Shown here piece after piece: positions 1 through 4,380 of a stretch of 5,648 bases of DNA. Every line of letters begins with the position of its first letter. The first letter of the stretch is position 1. Where the stretch lies: assembly GCA_030043675.1 (NCBI GenBank), contig JASHXG010000322.1:1-5648 (forward strand), written 5' to 3'. Under the pieces are notes generated by a model. It ran no database searches, had not been told where the DNA came from, and saw only the letters and a program-made list of their open reading frames with translations. Both the position numbers and the translations under genes were made by a program. The stretch is from Vulcanimicrobiota bacterium. GTDB taxonomy: Bacteria; Vulcanimicrobiota; Vulcanimicrobiia; Vulcanimicrobiales; Vulcanimicrobiaceae.

Positions 1-1
1 T

Positions 2-16
2 CATTGTGTATCCCTC
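2..16 (-). promoter_or_regulatory. Ribosome binding site and ATG of a divergent gene leaving the left edge
   Basis: On the minus strand a GAGGG Shine-Dalgarno-like sequence (positions 16-12) is followed by a 7-nt spacer and an ATG at positions 4-2. This fits the first codon of a gene transcribed leftwards out of the window and divergent from the winged-helix/TPR regulator. Only the start codon lies inside, so the product cannot be named. A competing ATG at 18-16 opens a five-codon frame that closes at 3-1 (TGA), so it is not a real start. The call rests only on the spacing and SD match. Confidence 0.4.
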
Positions 17-37
17 ATGTCGTTTAGCTTTCAAACC

Positions 38-60
38 GTGCGCATTGCGCGCACTGCAAT
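38..60. repeat. Nested inverted repeats, possible operator
   Basis: GTGCGC (38-43) and GCGCAC (49-54) form a perfect 6-bp inverted repeat around a 5-bp spacer. ATTGC (44-48) and GCAAT (56-60) form a second, overlapping one with a 7-bp spacer. The element lies 34 bp upstream of the probable divergent start codon at position 4, where an operator would be reasonable. Short inverted repeats are common by chance in GC-rich DNA. Confidence 0.25.
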
Positions 61-91
61 CGGACTTACGAACGCTCGAAAGCGCGACCTT

Positions 92-107
92 TTGACGTTG
101 GTTGACC
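92..107 (+). repeat. TTGAC direct repeat with 10-bp spacing
   Basis: TTGACG (92-97) and TTGACC (102-107) repeat exactly 10 bp apart, one helical turn. OmpR/PhoB-type winged-helix proteins, the family of the adjacent regulator's DNA-binding domain, typically bind tandem direct repeats of about this spacing, so this could be an autoregulatory site. TTGAC is also the core of a sigma-70 -35 box, but no good -10 follows either copy at 16-18 bp. Confidence 0.2.
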
Positions 108-188
108 CCCGCGGTGAATCGGCGACATTCGCATCACGAAAAGTAAATCTCAAAGAACATCAACGACACACTCGCAGCTTTTTGAGAA

Positions 189-194
189 TATACT
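189..194 (+). promoter_or_regulatory. Candidate -10 box for the regulator gene
   Basis: TATACT matches five of six bases of the sigma-70 -10 consensus and sits in the most AT-rich stretch of the intergenic region. It would place transcription start near 201 and leave a leader of about 20 nt that contains the GAGG ribosome binding site. No good -35 hexamer lies at the standard distance; the nearest GACA-containing word (163-168) is 20 bp away, so an activator may be needed. If the start is near 201, the in-frame TTG at 202 is unlikely to be the real start codon. Confidence 0.4.
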
Positions 195-207
195 AAAGAC
201 TTTGTTC

Positions 208-211
208 GAGG
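208..211 (+). promoter_or_regulatory. Shine-Dalgarno that decides the regulator start
   Basis: GAGG lies 8 nt before the ATG at 220. This favours 220 over the upstream in-frame TTG at 202, which has no SD, and over the ATG at 238. Confidence 0.6.
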
Positions 212-219
212 TTCTCGCT

Positions 220-1635
220 ATGCTGAACGCACTGCCGATGAACGTTCAGGCAAGGTCTCCGTCCTGCTATACCTTTGGCGCCTTCCGGTTCGACCCGTCG
301 CGCGGCATGCTGTACCACGGGACGGAGACCGTTGCGCTCCCGGAGCGCTTGGCGCGGTTGTTGGGCTTGTTGATCCACGCGAATGGCGAAGTCATCGACA
401 AGGACATCATCGCCACGCGGATTTGGCCCGACACGATCGTCAGCGACGGTAACCTGTCACAGCACGTCTACATGTTGCGCCAGATACTCGAGGAACGCGC
501 TAGGGACCGCGCGTACGTCGTGACCGTGCGTGGCCGGGGCTACCGGTTCGTAGCTCCGGTCAGTGTAGCGGCCCCGGTACCTGCGCCGGCCCGAGCGAGG
601 GACGAAGCCGCCGAGCCGCCCGTGCACGTCGAACCCGATCTCATCCAGCGCTACTCCCGCGGGTCGTATCTGCTTTCGAAACGAACCGCCGGCGCACTGA
701 CCGCAGCCGCGCACCAGTTCGAGGCCGCGCTGAGCGTCGATCCCCACTACGTGCCGGCGCTGATCGGTCTCGCGCGATCGTACTCGTTAATGGCGCAATA
801 CTCGTACGCTCCGGGCTCCTCGACATTCCCGAAAGCCAAGGCGGCGATTCTGCGTGCGCTCGAGATCGATCCCCTATCCGCAGAGGCACGCGCCACCTTG
901 GCAACCGTGTTACTCTTCTGTGATTGGGATTGGAATCAAGCCGAACGGGAGATCGAAACGGCGACGCACCTAAACTCCGAGTCGACCTCCGTCTATCTCA
1001 ACGCCGCGTGGTTTTACACGTGCAAAGGTTGGGGCATCGAAGCGATGCGGGAGATGCAGCGCGCGCTCTCGATGGAGCCATCCTCACCCGTCCTGCAGCT
1101 CTGCCTGGCACGCATCTTTCTTCACACCGGTCAGTATCGACAGGCGATCGACTTATTTTCGGCGCTTATCGAGAATATTCCGGATCTCTCGATTGCCCGG
1201 CGACACCGCGCACAAGCGTTGATGCTCAACGCTCAGCCGGTTGAGGCGTTGGCCGATCTGCTGGTGCTCCCGGCCGATCGCGCCGAGGATCTCGCTCTGC
1301 GGTTACCTTTGCTGGCGCGCGCGTACGCCGAGTGCGGCGACATCGAACGCGCCGAAGCGCTTTATCAGACGCTGCAGGAGTTGGCACGAACGGAGTTCGT
1401 CGTCAGCTCCAACCTGGCGACGGTCGCGGTTGCGCTAGGAAGGATAGACCAGGCCTTTGCGTATCTAGAGCGCGCACTAGAGCAACGGGAACCTGCGCTG
1501 CTCTTGTTACGGGGCCTCCCGTGGTTCCAAACGATCGCGCACCGCGCGCGTTTCAAGACCTTCATGCAAGCAATCTGGCCCGATTCGCTAGTTTTGCATC
1601 GTCGGCCATTCGACGGGTTCGATCTCGCGGGATAG
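220..1635 (+). CDS. Winged-helix DNA-binding protein with C-terminal TPR domain (HilA/CadC-type regulator)
   Basis: A 471-aa probable transcription regulator. Residues about 17-113 form an OmpR/PhoB-type winged helix: an N-terminal beta sheet (FGAFRFD), a helix around PERLARLLGLLIHANGEVI, a recognition-helix region near 75-90 (SDGNLSQHVYMLRQIL), and the wing signature VRGRGYRFVAP (103-113). A Pro/Ala-rich linker (about 117-139) leads to TPR-like helical pairs over about 144-445, for example HQFEAALSVDP and IERAEALYQTL. There is no receiver domain and no membrane segment, so unlike CadC or ToxR it should be cytoplasmic. The architecture resembles HilA, where TPRs serve as a protein-interaction or ligand-sensing part; the signal here is unknown. 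The start at 220 is chosen for its GAGG site; a TTG at 202 would add six residues. The last 48 bp overlap the convergent transporter gene. Family is clear, target genes are not. Confidence 0.92.
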   Translation: MLNALPMNVQARSPSCYTFGAFRFDPSRGMLYHGTETVALPERLARLLGLLIHANGEVIDKDIIATRIWPDTIVSDGNLSQHVYMLRQILEERARDRAYVVTVRGRGYRFVAPVSVAAPVPAPARARDEAAEPPVHVEPDLIQRYSRGSYLLSKRTAGALTAAAHQFEAALSVDPHYVPALIGLARSYSLMAQYSYAPGSSTFPKAKAAILRALEIDPLSAEARATLATVLLFCDWDWNQAEREIETATHLNSESTSVYLNAAWFYTCKGWGIEAMREMQRALSMEPSSPVLQLCLARIFLHTGQYRQAIDLFSALIENIPDLSIARRHRAQALMLNAQPVEALADLLVLPADRAEDLALRLPLLARAYAECGDIERAEALYQTLQELARTEFVVSSNLATVAVALGRIDQAFAYLERALEQREPALLLLRGLPWFQTIAHRARFKTFMQAIWPDSLVLHRRPFDGFDLAG

Positions 1636-2841
1636 CGCGAGCGTTCCATCGTCCTGGCGCTTCGGGCGCTCGATGCGCGCGTTGCGCAGGCCGGCGATCA
1701 GCGCAACCAGCGTGAAGCTCAGCGATTCGACGCCCGCGAACTGCGGCCCAAAAGCTCCTAAGACGGCGGTCGAAACCGGCGGCGCAAGGATTCCCGAGAG
1801 CGAGTCGAGCGACGAGCTCGTGCCCAGAACCGTTCCTTGTTCGCGATCCGAGGCGGCGTTGCTGATGAGCGCGGTGATGCCCGTGTTGGTCAGGGCCATA
1901 CCGAACGCCGAGAGAAGCATATAGGCGGTGAGCAACGCGATCCCGTGTACGAACGGAACCAGCGAGAAGGCCATGGCCAGCGACGTCAAGCCGACGTTCG
2001 ACATCGCGCGATCGCCCAGCTGTGCGGAGATGCGCCCGACCACGACCGCATTCATGAACACGTTGAAGACGGCGAACATCGAGAAGAGATAGTCGGTCTG
2101 CGTGAGCGAGAATCCGAGCTGACGTTGCAGGTAGAGCGCGATCACCGCAAACCAGCCGTAGAGGGCGAGCGAGATCGCGAGCTTCTGCCACAGAAGGCGC
2201 GCCAGGGATGGCTTGCGGAAGGTCGCGAGGATATCGCCCAATCCGACGGCCGCGTCGTCGCTACGTTTCGCGCGCGACTCGGGCAGCATAAAGATCGTGA
2301 CCAGAAGCGTCACGAGCTGGAGTCCGGCTGCGGCCAGGAACGGTACCGCAAAACCGTAGTGCGAGTAGAGAAGGCCGCCGCCGAATGGTCCGAAGACCAT
2401 GCCCGCTGCGAACATCGCGCCGATCAATCCAAAGGCGCGCGCCCGTTCTTTTGGCTGCACTAGATCTGCAACGTACGCCTGTGTGATGCTGATGTTCCCG
2501 CCCGAGACGCCCTCGAGAATGCGCGCGGCAAAGACGACGCCGATCGGCGCGACCGCCAGCAGCGACGCGACGTTGGGTGCGAAAGCCAACAGCGCCCAGC
2601 CGATCGTCGCGCCGATTTGACTGACGATCAGCACGGTCTTGCGGCCGATTCGGTCGGAGACGTTGCCCCAGAGCGGCGCCGAGACCAGTTGACAGAACGA
2701 GAATGTCGCGAGCAGGAGGCCGACGACGATGGCCGACGCGCCGAAATGCGTCACGAAATACGGCAGCATGGGCAGCAGCATGCTGAAGCCGACGATGTCG
2801 ATGAAGGTGACGCCGAGTATCGGCAGCAGCCGGCGGATCAT
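1588..2841 (-). CDS. MFS transporter, TCR/Tet-like drug efflux type
   Basis: A 417-aa major facilitator superfamily carrier, the usual length for a 12-TM drug/H+ antiporter. TM1 carries the Tet-like signature DIVGFSMLLPMLP with Asp15. Motif A lies in the TM2-TM3 loop (GNVSDRIGRKTV, 59-70). TM4 has the motif-B arginine (ARILEGVSGG, Arg107), followed by a TetA-like segment AYVADLVQPKERARAFG. TM5 has motif C (AAGMVFGPFGGG, 145-156), typical of antiporters. A charged central loop (about 187-215) separates the two six-helix halves, and the tail after about 386 is basic and cytoplasmic. The likely role is proton-driven export of a small molecule from the inner membrane; the substrate cannot be read from sequence. 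The ATG at 2841 lies 18 nt after the protease stop, with no clear Shine-Dalgarno in the gap, suggesting translational coupling in a two-gene operon. Its 3' end overlaps the convergent regulator gene. Confidence 0.92.
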   Translation of the reverse strand: MIRRLLPILGVTFIDIVGFSMLLPMLPYFVTHFGASAIVVGLLLATFSFCQLVSAPLWGNVSDRIGRKTVLIVSQIGATIGWALLAFAPNVASLLAVAPIGVVFAARILEGVSGGNISITQAYVADLVQPKERARAFGLIGAMFAAGMVFGPFGGGLLYSHYGFAVPFLAAAGLQLVTLLVTIFMLPESRAKRSDDAAVGLGDILATFRKPSLARLLWQKLAISLALYGWFAVIALYLQRQLGFSLTQTDYLFSMFAVFNVFMNAVVVGRISAQLGDRAMSNVGLTSLAMAFSLVPFVHGIALLTAYMLLSAFGMALTNTGITALISNAASDREQGTVLGTSSSLDSLSGILAPPVSTAVLGAFGPQFAGVESLSFTLVALIAGLRNARIERPKRQDDGTLALSREIEPVEWPTMQN

Positions 2842-2859
2842 GGCTTTGCCGGATTTCGG

Positions 2860-3810
2860 CTACGAGGGTGACTCTACCGGCAGGACGATCCGGTCGAGCC
2901 GCTCGCCCTTGCGCAGCAGGTCGAGCTTGTACGAGCGGCTGAGGTCGATGCTGGTAAGCAGTTTGTGGAGCGCGTCGACGCCGGTGAGGCGCTGTCCCTC
3001 GAACGCGAGCAGCACGTCGCCGGCTTGCAGGCGCGCCGTGTCGGCGGGGCTGGCCGGCTCGACCGAGTCGACCAGGATCGCGCGCCGGTCGCTTAGTCCC
3101 AGGCGGCGGGCGGCGGCCGGCGGGAGCACGATGTCTTGTCCGGCGATGCCGAGGTAGCCGCGCCGCACCCGTCCATCGCGCACCAAGAGGCCGGCGATGT
3201 GCTTGGCGGTGTCGATCGCGATCGCAAAGCACAGGCCCTGTCCCGGGAGAACGGCCGTGTTCACGCCGATCACTTCGCCGCTGGGAAGAACGAGCGGTCC
3301 GCCCGAGTTTCCGGGGTTGAGGGCGGCATCGGTCTGAATGATGTTGTCCATCAAACGTCCCGACTGCGAGCGCAACGAGCGTCCCAGCGCGCTGACGACG
3401 CCGGCGGTTACCGTGTAGGCTAGGCCATAGGGATTGCCGACCGCGATGACGAGCTGACCGGGGCGCAGCGACGACGAGTCGCCGAGCGAGGCATGGCTGA
3501 GCTCGGTCCCATCGATGCGCAGTACCGCCAGATCGGAGTGCGGGTCGTCGCCGATCAGCTGCGCCGGAAACTCGCGTCCATCGAGCAGCGCGACGCCGAT
3601 CCGCCGCGCCTCATGGACGACGTGGCTGTTGGTGATGACGAAACCGTCGGGCGTGAAGATGAAGCCGCTGCCGTTGCCGCCGCGGCGGCCGTTGCGTACT
3701 TCGATCGAAACGACCGCCGGACTGACGCGTTCGGCGGCTTCGGTGACGGCCTTCGAGTAGGGGTCGAGCTCCCTCGCACCTGCGAGGGCATCAAAGACGG
3801 GGAGAGACAT
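2860..3810 (-). CDS. HtrA/DegP-like S1C serine protease with one PDZ domain
   Basis: A 316-aa trypsin-like protease. The catalytic triad is visible: His63 in TNSHVVH, Asp93 in HSDLAVLRID, and Ser169 in the nucleophile loop NPGNSGGPL. GSGFIFTPDGFVITNSHVV and QTDAALNPGNSGG are family hallmarks. A single PDZ domain covers about 215-312, starting RRGYLGIAG and including SPADTARLQAGDVLLAFEGQ. Typical HtrA proteins are periplasmic or membrane-anchored; here the N-terminus (MSLPVFDALAGARELDPYSK) has no signal peptide or membrane helix, so a cytoplasmic or otherwise unusual location is implied. The start at 3810 is chosen because GGAGAG sits 6 nt upstream. The open frame extends to an ATG at 3957, but that would run antisense through the tRNA gene and has no support. 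The likely role is cleavage or quality control of misfolded protein. The MFS gene follows after 18 nt. Confidence 0.92.
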   Translation of the reverse strand: MSLPVFDALAGARELDPYSKAVTEAAERVSPAVVSIEVRNGRRGGNGSGFIFTPDGFVITNSHVVHEARRIGVALLDGREFPAQLIGDDPHSDLAVLRIDGTELSHASLGDSSSLRPGQLVIAVGNPYGLAYTVTAGVVSALGRSLRSQSGRLMDNIIQTDAALNPGNSGGPLVLPSGEVIGVNTAVLPGQGLCFAIAIDTAKHIAGLLVRDGRVRRGYLGIAGQDIVLPPAAARRLGLSDRRAILVDSVEPASPADTARLQAGDVLLAFEGQRLTGVDALHKLLTSIDLSRSYKLDLLRKGERLDRIVLPVESPS

Positions 3811-3816
3811 ACCGGT

Positions 3817-3822
3817 CTCTCC
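3817..3822 (-). promoter_or_regulatory. Shine-Dalgarno that decides the protease start
   Basis: GGAGAG on the minus strand, 6 nt before the ATG at 3810. The other in-frame ATGs, at 3852 and 3957, have no comparable site; the latter lies inside the tRNA gene region. Confidence 0.6.
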
Positions 3823-3861
3823 AAACCAGGGCGGACCTGCACGGAGTTTCATCGAGCGCGA

Positions 3862-3881
3862 GAGGGCCGCTAGGGGCCCTC
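3862..3881. repeat. Inverted repeat between the protease and tRNA genes
   Basis: GAGGGCC (3862-3868) and GGCCCTC (3875-3881) pair perfectly around a 6-nt loop. The element sits in the 91-bp divergent gap between the protease start and the tRNA, about 20 bp before the tRNA 5' end. It could be an operator or a structure in the tRNA leader. No T-tract follows on either strand, so it is not an intrinsic terminator. No recognisable promoter hexamers were found for either the tRNA or the protease in this gap. Confidence 0.3.
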
Positions 3882-3901
3882 GCGAATCGAGCGAGTCCCG
3901 C

Positions 3902-3985
3902 GCCCAGATGGCGGAATTGGTAGACGCGCTGGTTTCAGGTACCAGTGGTGGCAACACCGTGGGGGTTCGAGTCCCTTTCTGGGCA
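3902..3985 (+). tRNA. tRNA-Leu (anticodon CAG)
   Basis: An 84-nt class II tRNA reading CUG codons. The acceptor stem GCCCAGA (3902-3908) pairs fully with TCTGGGC (3978-3984), with discriminator A at 3985. The D stem is GCG/CGC (3911-3913, 3925-3927) with TTGGTAG in the loop. The anticodon stem is CTGGT/ACCAG, with loop TTCAGGT and anticodon CAG at 3936-3938. The long variable arm is GGTG-GCAA-CACC (3947-3958), a 4-bp stem with a GNRA-type loop. The T arm is GGGGG-TTCGAGT-CCCTT (3961-3977), with two G-U pairs. No CCA is encoded, so it must be added after transcription. The last 35 nt are the first member of the tandem array that follows. Confidence 0.97.
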
Positions 3986-3987
3986 GT

Positions 3988-4014
3988 TGGTGCAATACCA
4001 CGGTGTTGCCACCA
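3988..4014 (+). other. Hairpin 1 and antisense copy of the tRNA variable arm, unit 1
   Basis: The arm TGGTGCAATAC (3988-3998) pairs with 4003-4014 with one bulge (C4010) and one G-U pair. The 3' part of the same element, 3998-4015, is the exact reverse complement of tRNA positions 3945-3962 (GTGGTGGCAACACCGTGG), covering the whole variable arm. The local hairpin and the long-range pairing share bases and exclude each other. Equivalent antisense elements lie at 4128-4145 (exact) and 4257-4274 (17 of 18). Confidence 0.7.
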
Positions 4015-4051
4015 CAGCGGAGCAAAGCGGAGCGGATTTCAAACATTGGGG

Positions 4052-4077
4052 TCCCCGGCCGCGCGAGCGGCTGGGGA
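4052..4077 (+). other. GCGA-tetraloop hairpin, unit 1
   Basis: An 11-bp stem, 4052-4062 with 4067-4077, including one G-U pair, is closed by a GCGA loop of the GNRA class. Identical copies lie at 4182-4207 and 4311-4336. No T-tract follows, so this is not a standard intrinsic terminator; a processing or stability element in a tRNA-linked transcript is one reading. Confidence 0.7.
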
Positions 4078-4079
4078 AT

Positions 4080-4209
4080 GCAACACCGTGGGGGGTTCGA
4101 GTCCCTTTCTGGGCAGTTGGTGCAATACCACGGTGTTGCCACCACAGCGGAGCAAAGCGGAGCGGATTTCAAACATTGGGGTCCCCGGCCGCGCGAGCGG
4201 CTGGGGAAT
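4080..4209 (+). repeat. Repeat unit 2 (130 bp, one extra G)
   Basis: Identical to unit 1 except for a sixth G in the run at 4090-4095, where the other units have five. The extra base lies in the T-stem copy and shifts the reading frame of everything downstream relative to unit 1. It would be harmful in a real tRNA, consistent with this copy being free of tRNA function. Confidence 0.93.
4182..4207 (+). other. GCGA-tetraloop hairpin, unit 2
   Basis: Sequence-identical to the hairpin of unit 1, with an 11-bp stem and GCGA loop. Confidence 0.7.
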
Positions 4210-4338
4210 GCAACACCGTGGGGGTTCGAGTCCCTTTCTGGGCAGTTGGTGCAACACCACGGTGTTGCCACCATAGCGGAGCAAAGCGGAGCGGATTTCA
4301 AACATTGGGGTCCCCGGCCGCGCGAGCGGCTGGGGAAT
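4210..4338 (+). repeat. Repeat unit 3 (129 bp)
   Basis: The tRNA part is identical to the real gene. The linker differs from units 1 and 2 at 4255 (C instead of T) and 4274 (T instead of C). The first change turns a G-U pair of hairpin 1 into G-C, so pairing is kept. The second removes the last base pair of the 18-nt match to the tRNA variable arm. Confidence 0.93.
4311..4336 (+). other. GCGA-tetraloop hairpin, unit 3
   Basis: Sequence-identical to the hairpins of units 1 and 2. It ends 45 nt before the GTG at 4381, so it could lie in the leader of the TPR gene mRNA. Confidence 0.7.
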
Positions 4339-4360
4339 GCAACACTGTGGGGGTTCGAGT
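4339..4360 (+). repeat. Repeat unit 4, truncated in the T loop
   Basis: 22 nt match the tRNA 3' half with one change (C to T at 4346). The match stops at the end of the T-loop copy (TTCGAGT), and unrelated sequence leads into the TPR gene about 20 nt later. This marks the right junction of the array. Confidence 0.85.
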
Positions 4361-4380
4361 TTGCTCAGGTATTGCGGTTC

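Larger units (their letters stand above)
5..219. promoter_or_regulatory. Divergent intergenic region upstream of the winged-helix/TPR regulator
   Basis: About 215 bp hold no convincing gene. The part near the regulator (about 130-200) is AT-richer than the rest and ends in a good -10-like hexamer. The left part holds two nested inverted repeats (38-54 and 44-60) and a pair of TTGAC words 10 bp apart (92-107). The layout, with two likely starts facing away from each other, fits a shared control region. A regulator of this kind often acts on the divergent neighbour or on its own promoter; that is inference. Confidence 0.5.
3951..4079 (+). repeat. Repeat unit 1 (129 bp), includes the real tRNA 3' half
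   Basis: The first 35 nt are the functional tRNA's variable-arm loop through discriminator base; the 94-nt linker starts at 3986. The linker holds hairpin 1 (3988-4014), a direct repeat AGCGGAGC at 4016-4023 and 4026-4033 (10-bp spacing), and hairpin 2 (4052-4077). Confidence 0.93.
3951..4360 (+). repeat. Tandem array of tRNA-Leu 3'-half repeats (three units plus a fragment)
   Basis: Period about 129 bp, with units starting at 3951, 4080, 4210 and 4339. Each unit begins at the variable-arm loop of tRNA-Leu and carries the rest of the tRNA (35 nt), then a 94-nt linker. Units 1 and 2 have identical linkers; unit 3 differs from them at two positions; unit 4 is only 22 nt long. The first unit's tRNA part belongs to the intact gene; later units lack the 5' acceptor strand, D arm and anticodon arm and cannot be functional tRNAs. 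E. coli tyrT has a comparable layout (178-bp repeats each starting with the tRNA-Tyr 3' end), though with unrelated sequence. The array also fills the gap of about 400 bp between the tRNA and the next gene. Confidence 0.95.

Noticed and set aside
202..219. TTG start of the regulator at 202
   Set aside because: It would lie at the predicted transcription start with no ribosome binding site. GAGG 8 nt before ATG 220 is better.
2261..3232. 323-aa minus-strand open frame across the protease-transporter junction
   Set aside because: It is an Arg/Ala/Pro-rich frame overlapping two clear family members in another frame, typical of GC-rich shadow frames.
3811..3957. N-terminal extension of the protease to an ATG at 3957
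   Set aside because: It would run antisense through the tRNA and has no Shine-Dalgarno, and the added residues match no signal peptide. ATG 3810 has GGAGAG at good spacing.
4052..4077. Intrinsic terminator for the tRNA
   Set aside because: The hairpin is strong, but AATGCAAC follows rather than a T-tract, and it recurs in the middle of every unit.
4080..4244. Additional tRNA-Leu genes
   Set aside because: The copies contain only the variable-arm loop to the 3' end. No 5' acceptor strand, D arm or anticodon arm precedes them.
3951..4360. CRISPR array
   Set aside because: The repeated unit is about 129 bp and near-identical over its full length, with no unique spacers. It begins with a tRNA fragment and has no cas genes nearby.
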